Shown one piece after another: positions 37,265 to 47,041 of a DNA stretch of 64,000 nucleotides. The stretch covers positions 434,001 to 498,000 of the forward strand of contig NZ_BSDE01000001.1 in the NCBI RefSeq assembly GCF_030268085.1, read 5' to 3'. This stretch comes from Geothrix limicola (lineage in GTDB: Bacteria; Acidobacteriota; Holophagae; Holophagales; Holophagaceae). The position numbers and the translations under genes were made by a program. Each line of letters begins with the position of its first letter. Position 1 is the stretch's first letter. The notes below the pieces were generated by a model. It saw only the letters and a list, made by a program, of their open reading frames with translations. It was not told the DNA's origin and searched no databases.

Positions 37265-38356
37265 ATGGCCAGCTGCGTGCCCATGGACATTTCCTCGGAG
37301 GGCGTCGCTCAGAGGGCGGTCTCGGCCCTGCCTTCGGCCCGTCTGCTGGGCATCATCCGCTTCCAGGCCGAACTGGCCAAGGTGGACCTGGACCCCGCCG
37401 AGGTGATCCGGCGGGTCGCGGGGCTTGCCCAGATGCTCACGGGGGCTTCGGGTGCCGTGGTCGAAATGGCGGAAGGGGACGACATGGTCTACCGGGCGGC
37501 CTCGGGGACGGCCGAGAACCAGCTGGGCCTGCGCCTTGCCCGGATCGGTAGTCTTTCAGGCCTGTGCGTGGCCCAGGGGAGCCCGCTCTACTGCGAAGAT
37601 TCGGAAACCGATCCCCGGGTGGATCGCCAGGCTTGCCGTGCCGCGGGGCTGCGCTCGATGGTCGCGGTGCCGCTCCGGCATGGCGACCAGACGGCGGGTG
37701 TGCTGAAGGTGCTTTCCCCGCATGAGAAGGCCTTCAGCGAGGCGGACCTCCTGACCCTGGAACTCATCTCCGACGTGGTGGCCAGCACCCTCGCCCACGC
37801 CCGAAGCTACATCGCCCAGGTCGAGACGGTCCGGGATCTCTTCCGCCGGGCCACCGAGGATTCCCTTACGGGCCTGGGGAACCACGCGCTCTTCTACGAC
37901 CGGCTCCACCAGGCCATGAAACTGGCCCGGCGGCAGGGGCAGGTGCTGGGCATTGCCCTGGTGGACATGGACGGGCTGAAGCACATCAACGACCTGCACG
38001 GGCACCTGGCGGGCAATGCGGCGCTCCGGACTCTGGCCGGGCGGCTGCGGGCCCTGGTCCGGGAATCCGATACGGTCGCCCGCCTCGGCGGAGACGAATT
38101 CGGGGTCCTGCTCGCGTCACTGACGGATTCCGCCGCGGTCCGGGGCTATGCCCGCAAGCTGGCGGACCAGGTCCGTGGGACCTTCTCCTACGACGGGCGC
38201 CTGCTTGACCTGAGGGTCAGTGTGGGGGCGGTGGTCTTCCCCGATGACGGCCTGGAGATCGAATCGCTCTTCCAGCTGGCCGATCAGGCCATGTACGAGA
38301 TGAAACGGTCGCATCACGCCGTGCACAGTCACACCAAACATTCGGCACAGACGTGA
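37265..38356 (+). CDS. GAF-GGDEF diguanylate cyclase
   Basis: A 363-residue soluble protein with an N-terminal GAF domain (~35-185) and a C-terminal GGDEF domain. The active site RLGGDEFGVL is intact, and RESD five residues upstream is a standard inhibitory I-site, so it should make c-di-GMP with product inhibition. TEDSLTGLGNHALFYDRL is the usual domain start. GGAGG at 37255-37259 selects the ATG at 37265 over the ATG at 37253 and a TTG at 37235. The GAF ligand is unknown. Confidence 0.9.
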   Translation: MASCVPMDISSEGVAQRAVSALPSARLLGIIRFQAELAKVDLDPAEVIRRVAGLAQMLTGASGAVVEMAEGDDMVYRAASGTAENQLGLRLARIGSLSGLCVAQGSPLYCEDSETDPRVDRQACRAAGLRSMVAVPLRHGDQTAGVLKVLSPHEKAFSEADLLTLELISDVVASTLAHARSYIAQVETVRDLFRRATEDSLTGLGNHALFYDRLHQAMKLARRQGQVLGIALVDMDGLKHINDLHGHLAGNAALRTLAGRLRALVRESDTVARLGGDEFGVLLASLTDSAAVRGYARKLADQVRGTFSYDGRLLDLRVSVGAVVFPDDGLEIESLFQLADQAMYEMKRSHHAVHSHTKHSAQT

Positions 38357-38457
38357 TGCCGGGGCTTACCCCAGACGTCTCATGGCAGCAGTAGAAGCGT
38401 GCAGAGCGAGCCTTGGCGGGCGGTCCATTCCTCCCTTACACAGCCACGCTCACCCAT

Positions 38458-39978
38458 TCACTGACCAGAGGCCGCCTTCCAAACCGCCAGGACGTCGGGC
38501 GAACCCTGGGAGCGGATCCCGTTGTCGGTGAGGATCTCTTCGGTGGCGGCGAGGGTCTGCGCCCGGGGGAAGATCATGGATTCGGCGCCGCTCCGGACGA
38601 AGGCCAGCACGATGAACTCGTCCTTCGCATCGCGCAGGACCTGGACCAGGTGCTTCAGGTTCTGGATGGGAAGGCCATTCACGCTTTTCACGACCTCGGT
38701 CATGGGGTTGGAGTACCCCTTGGCGAGGTTGTGAGGAAAGAAGGGCGAGGCGACGACGACCAGCTCTTCGCCTGGAAAGGCTGGATCCTGGCCGCTCCGG
38801 GTGACCAGGGGGCTTCCGGAATAGATGAAGTACCCCATCCGGTTGCTATTGCCACTGAGGAACTGCAGGGTCGCGGTGGAGAAGACGAGCGGGCCATAGA
38901 CGAAATAGGACGGGTAGGCGCCCTGGAGATCCGGGATCAGTGTCGGGTGGTTGGCGCTGACGGGCATCTGGATCGCCAGCTCCTTGCCTCCGCGCACCAC
39001 CGTGAGGGGGACCGTGCCCTGCTTGGCCAGCTTCTGGATGAGGTACTGGAATCGGACCCGGAGGTTGGCGCCGACCTTCACCATTCCCTGATCATCGATG
39101 GGCGTGCCTCCGATGCGGGTGATGACATCCCATTCCTTCAGGGGATTGGCCGGGACCGAACGGAACGGCTCGTGCACAACCATGCCCTGGACGGATCGGT
39201 CGAGCTTGAGGAAGGAACGGAGCGACGGATTCTCGAGGGTCTGCAGATGGTCGAACATGGCGGGCTTGCCGTCATAGCGGCCATCTTCGATGTCCTTGAG
39301 GAACAGGTCGATCTCTTCGCAGGGAATGATGTAGCCGATGTTCTGGGCGCCTCCGAGGGTGCTGAAGGCGAGGCCGATCATCTTGTCGCCGACGATGGCG
39401 GGGCCCCCGCTGTTGCCGGGGTTGATGGCCGCGTCGATCTGGATGCGGAGCCCCGAGACAGGCTGGTTGTACCGGGTGAATTCGATGCGGGAGACGATGC
39501 CCTTGGTGATGGAGAGGCTGGTGCCGCCGGTGGGGAACCCGTAGGCCATGACGGCGTCCTTCACTTCGGGGAGGACGCTGGCGCGCTTGAGGGGCGGGTG
39601 GCCGTCGAAGAAGGCCTCATCGTCGAGCTTGAGCACGGCGAGGTCGATGCCCGGCGCGACCGCCTCCACCTTGGCGGAGATCTTGTCGCCGGCCTGGTTC
39701 GCCTGGACCTGCACCTGGCTGGCATAGAGCACCACGTGCGCATTCGTGAGGATGCGCCGGCCTTCGATGACCACACCCGTTGCCGAGGCTTCCTCGGGGG
39801 CGTGCTTGCCCCAGGGTTTCGCGGTGTCGGGCTTCCGGATGGTGGAGAACACCTTGACGACCGAATCTTCGATGCGGGGTGCGGGATCGGTCTCAGGCGC
39901 GGCGGATAGGCCTGAGGCTCCGAGAAGGCCGGTCAGGCAGACGCGGAGGAGGAAGGCGGGGCGGCAGGCGTGAATCAT
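38458..39978 (-). CDS. HtrA/DegP-like serine protease with PDZ-type region
   Basis: A 506-residue exported protein with a signal peptide (to ~residue 27). The trypsin-like domain shows the triad: His in ILTNAHVVLYAS, Asp in GIDLAVLKLDDE and Ser in AAINPGNSGGPAIVG. A PDZ-like part follows (NPLKEWDVITRIGGTPIDD), and a second related segment may lie near the C terminus (GYSNPMTEVVKSVNGLPIQN). The spacing resembles plant-type Deg proteases with long C-terminal regions. It likely acts in periplasmic protein quality control. The next gene is convergent at 38356, with 100 bp between. Confidence 0.88.
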   Translation of the reverse strand: MIHACRPAFLLRVCLTGLLGASGLSAAPETDPAPRIEDSVVKVFSTIRKPDTAKPWGKHAPEEASATGVVIEGRRILTNAHVVLYASQVQVQANQAGDKISAKVEAVAPGIDLAVLKLDDEAFFDGHPPLKRASVLPEVKDAVMAYGFPTGGTSLSITKGIVSRIEFTRYNQPVSGLRIQIDAAINPGNSGGPAIVGDKMIGLAFSTLGGAQNIGYIIPCEEIDLFLKDIEDGRYDGKPAMFDHLQTLENPSLRSFLKLDRSVQGMVVHEPFRSVPANPLKEWDVITRIGGTPIDDQGMVKVGANLRVRFQYLIQKLAKQGTVPLTVVRGGKELAIQMPVSANHPTLIPDLQGAYPSYFVYGPLVFSTATLQFLSGNSNRMGYFIYSGSPLVTRSGQDPAFPGEELVVVASPFFPHNLAKGYSNPMTEVVKSVNGLPIQNLKHLVQVLRDAKDEFIVLAFVRSGAESMIFPRAQTLAATEEILTDNGIRSQGSPDVLAVWKAASGQ

Positions 39979-40048
39979 CTCGCTGGGATCCTTGGCGCAA
40001 AAGATTCTTCAAGCTACCTGCTGAAGGTTCCGGGTGTCCAATTCGAGT

Positions 40049-40750
40049 TCAGGGCTCCTCCCGCCGTGGGTGCACCAGCCGCCGCAGCGCGGGGGTGACG
40101 AGGCGGCTCGCGGTGAGGATGCGCGCCTCTTCGTTTAGGCCCCTGATCCAAGGCGCGGCGTGGCCGAGGGCAAGGCCCGAATCAGGCAGTCCGAGGCTGC
40201 GGTCCAGGGCCTGCAGCACCTGGTCGGCCACGGGTTCGGCTTCAAGCCAGCGCGATCCGGCCAGCGCCTCGGCCTGGCCGGGCCGAAGGGGCGGCTGGAT
40301 GAGGGCGACGAGGGCTTCCAGGCTGAGTTTGGGGTGCTGGAGGAAGGCCGCCAGCACGCTGGCCGAAGGCGTCCGCCAGACCAGGGGCCAGAGCGGGCGC
40401 GGCGCGTGCAGGGCCAGGCTCCGCCGCTCGCCGGTGGTCATGGTGGCCCAGAGCTGCTGTAGTTTTTCCGTGGCCTGCTGGCGGGCCTGGGGATGCGCGG
40501 CGGCGTCCGCTGTAACGGCCGCGAGGGCGCGCCAGGGCAGGCGTGCGAGGAGGTGGGCGCGCAGGTGGGCCGGGGCCTTGGGGTGCTGGGCGATCCAGCG
40601 CAGCAGCAGGGGGCGCTTCTTCAGTTCAGGCAGGTCGGCGGCGCATTCCAGCCAGCCCCGGGGCGGATCCGGCTGGCGCAGCAGCCGAAGGAAGCGGGGC
40701 CAGGGAACTTCGGGCGGAAGGGCCCAGGTCACGGGAGAAGGGTGGGGCAT
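40049..40750 (-). CDS. Hypothetical helical protein
   Basis: A 233-residue, Leu/Ala/Pro-rich protein with no signal peptide. Repeating amphipathic helices such as LLLRWIAQHPKAPAHLRAHL and LQHPKLSLEALVALIQPP suggest a HEAT-like or 'leucine-rich-repeat-variant' array. The ATG at 40750 is chosen since upstream codons overlap the divergent gene's leader; no clear ribosome site is seen. No function assigned. Confidence 0.6.
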   Translation of the reverse strand: MPHPSPVTWALPPEVPWPRFLRLLRQPDPPRGWLECAADLPELKKRPLLLRWIAQHPKAPAHLRAHLLARLPWRALAAVTADAAAHPQARQQATEKLQQLWATMTTGERRSLALHAPRPLWPLVWRTPSASVLAAFLQHPKLSLEALVALIQPPLRPGQAEALAGSRWLEAEPVADQVLQALDRSLGLPDSGLALGHAAPWIRGLNEEARILTASRLVTPALRRLVHPRREEP

Positions 40751-40803
40751 GGAGCCAGTGTAAGGAGTCCGGATTCTGGAGTCCTGGCTGAAGGCCGGGA
40801 GCG

Positions 40804-41469
40804 ATGTACGCCACACTGTCCCCCATGACCTCCGAGGGGACCGTCGAATTCACCATCCTGGGCCGGGGCCGCGCCGGGCGGGCCCTGGCAGAGGCCTGGG
40901 GCCCGCGGGCGGCGCTGCTGGATCATGGGGCCCGCCCCGAGGGATGGGTGCTGCTGGCGGTGCCGGACCGCGCGGTGCCCGAACTGGCGGGCGCCTTCCC
41001 GGGTCGCTGCGTGCATCTGGCGGGCGGCCTGCATCTGCCGGTAGTGCCCTGCGCCCATCCGCTGACGAGCTTCGACGGCAGGGCCCGCGACTGGAGTGGC
41101 ACGCCCCTGGCGATCACGGGACCGGTTCCCGATGACCTGCGGCGGGCCTTCGGCGACCTGGGCTTCGCGGCCTTCGATCTGCCGGGCGAACTCAAACCGC
41201 TCTACCACGCGGCGGCCGTGCTCACGTCCGGCCACGCCGCCACCCTCTGGCTGGGCGCCGAGGCTCTGCTGCGCTCCCGGGGTGTGGCGCTGCCGGGCCG
41301 GGGCCTGCTGCCCCTGGCCGAAGCCACCCTGCGCAACGTGGCCGAACTGGGTGCCGCAGGCCGCACGGGCCCCTTCGTCCGCGGCGACGAGTCCACCATC
41401 GCCCGCGACGCCGAGGCACTGCCCGAGCCCTGGCGGGAGATCTTCCTGAAACTGGGGCGGAGCCTCTGA
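40804..41469 (+). CDS. Rossmann-fold / DUF2520 protein
   Basis: A 221-residue protein. FTILGRGRAGRALAEAW is a nucleotide-binding motif, VLLAVPDRAVPELAGAF follows as in 6-phosphogluconate-dehydrogenase-like NAD(P) domains, and the C-terminal helical half (LKPLYHAAAVLTSGHAATLW) matches DUF2520. Family members are predicted oxidoreductases of unknown substrate, sometimes linked to pantothenate genes, but panB/panC are not here. ATG codons at 40804 and 40825 both fit; GGGAG is only 2 nt from the first, so the start is unsure. Confidence 0.78.
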   Translation: MYATLSPMTSEGTVEFTILGRGRAGRALAEAWGPRAALLDHGARPEGWVLLAVPDRAVPELAGAFPGRCVHLAGGLHLPVVPCAHPLTSFDGRARDWSGTPLAITGPVPDDLRRAFGDLGFAAFDLPGELKPLYHAAAVLTSGHAATLWLGAEALLRSRGVALPGRGLLPLAEATLRNVAELGAAGRTGPFVRGDESTIARDAEALPEPWREIFLKLGRSL

Positions 41470-41492
41470 TCGCCTGAAGGTCCTGGATCACC

Positions 41493-42341
41493 ATGCCGCT
41501 GCTGCTTCTCGTCTCGATCCTGTGGGCCCTCTCCTTCAGCCTCACGGCCCATGTGAGCGCCCTCGGCGCGCCCTTCGTCACGGCGGCGCGCAGCGTGCTG
41601 GCGGCCCTCGTATTCCTGCCCTTCCTGAATACGAAAGGCCTGGGACCTCGCCGGGCGCTCGCGTTCGCGGGCATCGGCGCCCTGCAGTTCGGTCTCATGT
41701 ACCTGCTCTACATCACCTCGTTCCGCTGGCTGCGGCCCTCGGAAGTGGCGTTGTTCACCATCTTCACGCCGATCTTCGTGACCCTGGCCGACGACCTCCT
41801 GGCGCGGCGCTGGTCCTGGCGCATCCTGCTGACCGCGGCGATCACCGTGCTGGGCACGGGCATCTGCGTGTGGACCGATCTGCGCCGCGCGGGGCTGATC
41901 CGCGGCTTCCTCGTGATGCAGGCCGCGAACGCCTGCTTCGCCCTGGGCCAGGTGCTCTATCGTCGTCTGGCGCCCCTTTCGGGCAAGCGGGACCGCGACT
42001 TGATGGGCCTGCTCTACCTGGGGGCCGCCGCGGTGGCGGTGGGCTCGGCGGCGCCGGGCCTCTCCTGGACCCGGGTGTCGGCCATGACCCTGCATCAGGG
42101 GCTGGTGCTGCTCTACCTCGGCGTCGTGGCGTCGGGCCTGGGCTTCTTCCTGTTCAACGCCGGGGCCCGGCGCTCGGACATGGGCACCCTGGCCATCTTC
42201 AACAACCTGAAGATCCCCCTGGCCATCCTGGCGGCGGGCCTGGTGTTCCGCGAAGTCGTGGACTGGTCCAGGCTGATGACGGGCGGGTTGGTCATCGCCT
42301 GTGCCTTTGGATGGAACGCCGTCATCGGAGCGCGATCATGA
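41493..42341 (+). CDS. EamA/DMT-family transporter
   Basis: A 282-residue membrane protein with about ten helices in two EamA repeats. LLLLVSILWALSFSLT begins the first, and VLYLGVVASGLGFFLFNAG-type sequence marks the end of the second. Substrate unknown (amino acids, metabolites and drugs are all known in this superfamily). Its stop overlaps the miaE start (ATGA), so the two are co-translated, though no functional link is obvious. Confidence 0.85.
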   Translation: MPLLLLVSILWALSFSLTAHVSALGAPFVTAARSVLAALVFLPFLNTKGLGPRRALAFAGIGALQFGLMYLLYITSFRWLRPSEVALFTIFTPIFVTLADDLLARRWSWRILLTAAITVLGTGICVWTDLRRAGLIRGFLVMQAANACFALGQVLYRRLAPLSGKRDRDLMGLLYLGAAAVAVGSAAPGLSWTRVSAMTLHQGLVLLYLGVVASGLGFFLFNAGARRSDMGTLAIFNNLKIPLAILAAGLVFREVVDWSRLMTGGLVIACAFGWNAVIGARS

Positions 42342-42931
42342 GTGATTTCAAACCTCCCCTTCCGCTTCGCGCCGAAACCCCGTCCGGCTGGGCTGCCGCG
42401 GCCCTCGCCGATCCCGAGGCCCTGTTGTCGGATCACGCCCACAACGAAAAGAAGGCCGCCCTCAACGCCCTGAACCTGAGCCTTTCCTTTTCGGACGCGC
42501 CGAGAGGATCGGTGCTGCTGGCCCGGTTGGCGGAAGAAGAGTTGAACCACTACCGGCGCGTGCTGGAAGCCCTCCAGGGATTCGGCTGGACCCTGCGGCC
42601 CGACCGCGGCAACGCCTACGCCAAGGCCCTGCACAAGCAGGCCTCCAAGGGGTTGCTGGACCGCCTGCTCATCGCCGCCCTCATCGAGGCCCGCAGCTGC
42701 GAGCGGCTGTGGATGCTGGAAAGGGCCGAAGCTTCCCACGCTGCGCTCGGCTCGGCCGGATGGCTGGCCTTCCTCCTGGAGCTCGAGCGCTGCGAGGCCG
42801 GCCACGCCCTGGGCTATCGCAGTCTCGCCGAGGAACGCTTCCGCACGGAGGCCACTTCCCGGCTCGATTGGTGGCTGGACCGCGAGGCCGAAGTGATCCA
42901 GAGCCTGCCCTGGCGGTCTGCGGTCCACTAG
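42338..42931 (+). CDS. miaE: tRNA-(ms2io6A)-hydroxylase
   Basis: A 197-residue ferritin-like diiron enzyme that hydroxylates the isopentenyl group of ms2i6A at position 37 of tRNAs. Iron ligands are likely in SDHAHNEKKAALNALNL, LAEEELNHYRRVLEAL, IEARSCERLWML and ELERCEAGHALGY. The match to MiaE along the whole length is good. MiaA and MiaB, which make the substrate, are not in the window. The ATG at 42338 overlaps the EamA stop. Confidence 0.88.
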   Translation: MSDFKPPLPLRAETPSGWAAAALADPEALLSDHAHNEKKAALNALNLSLSFSDAPRGSVLLARLAEEELNHYRRVLEALQGFGWTLRPDRGNAYAKALHKQASKGLLDRLLIAALIEARSCERLWMLERAEASHAALGSAGWLAFLLELERCEAGHALGYRSLAEERFRTEATSRLDWWLDREAEVIQSLPWRSAVH

Positions 42932-42991
42932 GTGGTTTAACCCCTGGTAAGGCCATTCGTGGCATTCTGGAAGGGTTCTCCGAGGCAATCT

Positions 42992-43693
42992 ATGTCAACC
43001 GTTCCAGACCATGGTCTCAAAGAAATGGTGCCGGTCTTCGGGCCCGAGGCCCTCGGCGTGGGCACCCACGGCAGCTTCCATGCGGCGCTCGAACGCCTCA
43101 GCGGCGAAGGCGATCTCAAGGCCCGTCTGCTGCTGTCGGCCCTGTCGCACTTCGCCGCCAAGGGCTATGACGGCGTGCAGGTGAAGGAAGTGGCCGAGGA
43201 GGCCGGCGTCTCGAAGCCGACCCTCTACTACCATTTCGGCAGCAAGGAAGGGCTCTTCCGGCAGCTCTGCCTCGTCTCGCTCTCTAGCATGGCCGTGCGC
43301 ATCCAGGCCATGGTGGAGCCCTTCCTGGCCGCGCCCATCAAGGGGACCGAGGCGGTGGAAGCCGCCTGTCTGAAGCTGTCCCATGCCTACCTCGGCCTCC
43401 TGCTGGAGAGCCAGGAATTCACGGGATTCATCCTGCGCTCCATCGCCGTGCCCTCGCCGGATTCCAGCTTCCGCGACCTCATGCCCCTCGTGGAGCGTGG
43501 CCTGAGCCCCCTGGGCCTCTTCGTGCATCACGTGTTCGGCACCAGCCTGGAGATGGCCCGCAAGGAAGTGCTGCTCTTCACCTCCCTGGTGGGATCGCTC
43601 ATCGAGGAGAAGCTGCGGGATCCGAACTACCAGATCACCGAGGCCGAAATCGACTGGGTCACCCGCCGCTGGCTGCACGGCGTCCTGGGCTGA
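42992..43693 (+). CDS. TetR/AcrR-family transcriptional regulator
   Basis: A 233-residue regulator. The helix-turn-helix is LLSALSHFAAKGYDGVQVKE then VAEEAGVSKPTLYYHFGSKE, the classical TetR pattern, beginning unusually late (around residue 45) after an N-terminal extension. The ligand-binding domain has no recognised ligand. CGAGG upstream supports the ATG at 42992 rather than a GTG at 42959. The M61 peptidase gene follows by 8 nt and may be co-transcribed. Confidence 0.87.
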   Translation: MSTVPDHGLKEMVPVFGPEALGVGTHGSFHAALERLSGEGDLKARLLLSALSHFAAKGYDGVQVKEVAEEAGVSKPTLYYHFGSKEGLFRQLCLVSLSSMAVRIQAMVEPFLAAPIKGTEAVEAACLKLSHAYLGLLLESQEFTGFILRSIAVPSPDSSFRDLMPLVERGLSPLGLFVHHVFGTSLEMARKEVLLFTSLVGSLIEEKLRDPNYQITEAEIDWVTRRWLHGVLG

Positions 43694-43701
43694 GGCCGGT
43701 C

Positions 43702-45516
43702 ATGGCCAAGCCAACCATGCAGAAGCCTGCATCCATCCGGGCCACCTTACGCCCCCTGGAACTGTCCCAGCACCTCTTCGAGGTGGAACTGGTCTTTCCC
43801 GCCGAAGCCCTGGGCCAGGGCGCCGTCGCGGCCATGCCCGCCTGGACGCCGGGCTCGTACCTGGTGCGGGATTACGCGCGGTTCGTGGACCGGATGCGCC
43901 TCGTGGAAGGCCGCAAGGAAAGCCCGCTGGAGAAGCTCGACAAGCAGCGCTGGAAGCTTCCGGCCTCGAAGCGGGAACTCACCATCCGTTACCGGGTGTA
44001 CGGCAACGACCTCACCGTGCGCACCAACCACGTGGATGCCACCCACGCACAAATCATCCCCGCCGCCACCTTTCTCTACCTGGAAGGGCAGCTCGATCGG
44101 CCCGTGGAGGTCCGTTTCGAAGGCTTTCCCGGCGACTGGAAGGTGGCCTCCGCGCTGCCGCAGAAGCAGGGCGCCTACCTGGCCAAGGATTTCGACACGC
44201 TGGTGGATTCGCCCTTCGAGTTGGGCACCTTCCGCACGCGGCGCTTCAAGTGCGGTGGCACCACCTTCGAGTTGGCCTTCACCGGCCTGCACAGCGGTGA
44301 CGAGGGCCGGATCACCGAGGCCACGGAAAAGATCGTCGATGCGGCGGGCGCCATCTTCGGCGGCTTCCCCTTCGACCGTTACGTGTTCCTCTTCACCTTC
44401 GCGCCCAAGCTGCGTGGCGGGCTGGAGCACAAGGACTGCACGAGCCTCATCTCAGACAGCCACGCCTTCGACAAGCCGGAGGGTTACTACGCTCTCTACC
44501 AGCTGGTGGCGCATGAATTCTTCCACGCCTGGAACGTGAAGCGCCTCCACGACACCGTGCTCGGGCCCTTCGACTACAGCCGCGAGAACCCGACGAAGAT
44601 GCTCTGGTTCCACGAGGGGCTCACGGCCTACATGGAACACGTGATCGTCCTGCGCGCGGGCGTCGTGCCCTGGAGCCACACATCGAAGGAGCTGGCCCGC
44701 TGCTGGGGCGAGCAGGTGCAGCGCCCGGGCCGCCTGGAGCAGAGCCTGGAGGAGTCCAGCTGGGACACCTGGATCCGCCTCTACAAGCCGCACGAGTTCA
44801 GCCCCAACAGCTCCGTGAGCTACTACGACAAGGGCGAGATGGTGGCCTGGCTCATGGACGCCACGCTTCGCGAAGGCAGCCGCGGCAAGGCAGGCCTGGC
44901 CGACCTCTTCAGCCTGCTTTGGACACGGCATGGCGAAACGGGCCTGCGGGACGCTGACGTGCGCCAGGCCTTCAAGGAACTTTCCCGAAAGGATCCAGCG
45001 GCCTTCTGGGAGGCCTACATCTCGGGCCGGACGGAACTGGATGCGGCGCCCCTGCTGCGGGCCTTCGGGCTGAGGATGGAAGCCCAGGCGCCTTGGGAAA
45101 CCCTTCCCGTGGATGAACGGCAGGACCCGGCCAGCCTTCGCCGCGCCCAGTCCTGGACGGGCCTCAGCCTGGCCGCCAACGGCCCCACCATCCAGAACGT
45201 GATTCCTGACAGCCCCGCGGCCGCGGCCGGCCTCAGCTTCGGCATGGAGATCCTGGCCGTGGACGGATGGCGCACCACCACCGCCGCCGAAGTTCAGCGC
45301 GGGTTCTCCCAGGCCGGGCCCGGCGCCATGGTGACGGTGCTGGCGGCGGACCGCGGGCGCGTGTTCGAAGCCCGCGTTCCGGTGATGCTGAGCCCTGAAC
45401 GCAGTCATCGCCTGGTGCCCGACCCCAGGGCCGGCGCCACGCCCCGGACCTCCTTCACGGCCTCCTACGGGCAGGCTTGGCCCGCGGCGCCCGTGAAGCG
45501 CGGCGGACGTCGGTGA
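43702..45516 (+). CDS. M61-family (glycyl aminopeptidase-like) metallopeptidase with PDZ domain
   Basis: A 604-residue peptidase. The N-terminal beta domain (LFEVELVFPA...WTPGSYLVRDYARFV) and the zinc motif VAHEFFHAWNVKRL are typical of M61, and LWFHEGLTAYMEH supplies the glutamate ligand. A C-terminal PDZ domain (TIQNVIPDSPAAAAGLSFGM) is standard. No signal peptide is visible, so it may be cytoplasmic. Members prefer N-terminal Gly or Ala residues. Confidence 0.92.
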   Translation: MAKPTMQKPASIRATLRPLELSQHLFEVELVFPAEALGQGAVAAMPAWTPGSYLVRDYARFVDRMRLVEGRKESPLEKLDKQRWKLPASKRELTIRYRVYGNDLTVRTNHVDATHAQIIPAATFLYLEGQLDRPVEVRFEGFPGDWKVASALPQKQGAYLAKDFDTLVDSPFELGTFRTRRFKCGGTTFELAFTGLHSGDEGRITEATEKIVDAAGAIFGGFPFDRYVFLFTFAPKLRGGLEHKDCTSLISDSHAFDKPEGYYALYQLVAHEFFHAWNVKRLHDTVLGPFDYSRENPTKMLWFHEGLTAYMEHVIVLRAGVVPWSHTSKELARCWGEQVQRPGRLEQSLEESSWDTWIRLYKPHEFSPNSSVSYYDKGEMVAWLMDATLREGSRGKAGLADLFSLLWTRHGETGLRDADVRQAFKELSRKDPAAFWEAYISGRTELDAAPLLRAFGLRMEAQAPWETLPVDERQDPASLRRAQSWTGLSLAANGPTIQNVIPDSPAAAAGLSFGMEILAVDGWRTTTAAEVQRGFSQAGPGAMVTVLAADRGRVFEARVPVMLSPERSHRLVPDPRAGATPRTSFTASYGQAWPAAPVKRGGRR

Positions 45517-46193
45517 GGCCGGTGAGGATCGCCGCGATCATCGCCGCCCACGACGAAGCCGACCACATCGCCCCGGTGCTGGAGGGGCTGAAACCTTACG
45601 CACTCCATCGTCTGCTGGTGGTGGACGACGGATCCACGGATGGCACGGGATCGGTGGCCGAGGCCCAGGGTGCCGAGGTGCTGCGCCTGGAGCCCGGGCA
45701 GGGCGGCGGCAAGGGCCAGGCCATGCGCGCGGGCATCGCCCATCTGCGCGGGGACGCCTTCGACTTCTATCTCTTCCTCGACGCCGATGGCCAGCATGAC
45801 CCCGCCGACCTGCGGTGCTTCCTGGATCATCTGGCGCGGCACCCGGATGCGGATTTCCTCATCGGCTCGCGTTTCCTGGATCGCGCGAAGATCCCGCCGA
45901 AACGGTGGCGCACCAATGCGCTGGGCAGCTGGACCCTGGGCCGCATCGCCGGTGTGACCTGGGAGGACAGCCAGAGCGGCTTCCGCCTCATCCGAAAAAA
46001 AGTGCTCGACCGCCTGGATCTGCGCGCCACGGGCTTCGCCATCGAAATGGAAATCGCCATGAAGGCCGCCGACTGGAAGCTGCGGTGGGCCCACATCCCC
46101 ATCCAGGCCATCTACCGGCCCGGGCCGCACCGGAGCCATTTCCGCGGCGTGATGGATACGTGGCTCATCGCATGGGAATCGCTGAAGTGCTGA
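45513..46193 (+). CDS. Glycosyltransferase family 2
   Basis: A ~226-residue GT-A enzyme. IAAIIAAHDEADHIAPVLEG, LLVVDDGSTDGT, the metal-binding FLDADGQHDP and EDSQSGFRLIRKKVLD are hallmark GT2 segments as in dolichol-phosphate-mannose-synthase-like proteins. No C-terminal membrane helices are present. The start is uncertain: GTG at 45513 (overlapping the peptidase stop) or GTG at 45522. Donor and acceptor unknown. Confidence 0.87.
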   Translation: MRPVRIAAIIAAHDEADHIAPVLEGLKPYALHRLLVVDDGSTDGTGSVAEAQGAEVLRLEPGQGGGKGQAMRAGIAHLRGDAFDFYLFLDADGQHDPADLRCFLDHLARHPDADFLIGSRFLDRAKIPPKRWRTNALGSWTLGRIAGVTWEDSQSGFRLIRKKVLDRLDLRATGFAIEMEIAMKAADWKLRWAHIPIQAIYRPGPHRSHFRGVMDTWLIAWESLKC

Positions 46194-46216
46194 GCCAGAA
46201 CTGGTAGCGTGGAACC

Positions 46217-47041
46217 ATGGTCAATCCGCTTGATTGGGATCTCGGCAACGTGCCACCGGGCGTGGCCTGGGGCGGTGTGGACGAGGCGGGGCGGGGCGCC
46301 TGGGCGGGACCTGTGGTGGCCGCCTGCGCGGTGCTGGATGGCGAGACCGTCCACAAGTGGGGCCACGTGCTGCGGGGTGTGCGGGACAGCAAGCAGCTCA
46401 AGCCCGAACGGCGGGAGGTGCTGGCCACCGAGCTCAAGGCCATCCTGCCGGCCTACGCCATCGCCGAGATGGATGCCATGGCCATCGACCGGGAGAACAT
46501 CCTCGAAGCCACCATGATGGCCATGCGACAGTCCGTGGCGAATCTGTCCCTGCGCCCGCGGATGCTGTTCATTGACGGCAATCGCGGGCCCAGGACGGGC
46601 TTGCCTGAGCGTCTCGTGGTGGATGGCGATGCCCTCAGTTGCGCCATCGGCGCCGCCAGCATCCTGGCCAAGGCCCACCGCGACGCGCTCATGATCGCCA
46701 TGGAGGCGGCTCATCCGGGCTACGGCTTCGATCAGCACAAGGGCTACGGCACACCTCTGCACCGGGCGCGGATCCAGGAGCTGGGCGTGAGCCCCATCCA
46801 CCGCATCAGCTACGCGCCCATCGCCGCGATGCAGAGGGTGGATGAGGCCCTGCGCGATGTGCTGCGCCACCGGCTGGACGCCTGCACCTCCGTGAGCGAG
46901 CTGCGGACCTGGGTGGACCAGGACCTCCGGCCTTCGTACGGTCGCCTGAAGCTGGTGTGGGTCGAAACGCTGCGCCGCCGCTATGCGGATCGCCTCGTGC
47001 AGCTCGCCGACGCGGAAGGACTGGTCGGAGAGGGGCCGTGA
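46217..47041 (+). CDS. rnhB: Ribonuclease HII
   Basis: A 274-residue enzyme that nicks RNA in RNA-DNA hybrids and single ribonucleotides in DNA. GGVDEAGRGAWAGPVV holds the first acidic residues and the GRG motif, GVRDSKQLKPERR follows, and CAIGAASILAKAHRDALM is diagnostic. The ~60 residues after the core are longer than in E. coli (198 residues). The stop overlaps the mutT start by GTGA. Confidence 0.94.
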   Translation: MVNPLDWDLGNVPPGVAWGGVDEAGRGAWAGPVVAACAVLDGETVHKWGHVLRGVRDSKQLKPERREVLATELKAILPAYAIAEMDAMAIDRENILEATMMAMRQSVANLSLRPRMLFIDGNRGPRTGLPERLVVDGDALSCAIGAASILAKAHRDALMIAMEAAHPGYGFDQHKGYGTPLHRARIQELGVSPIHRISYAPIAAMQRVDEALRDVLRHRLDACTSVSELRTWVDQDLRPSYGRLKLVWVETLRRRYADRLVQLADAEGLVGEGP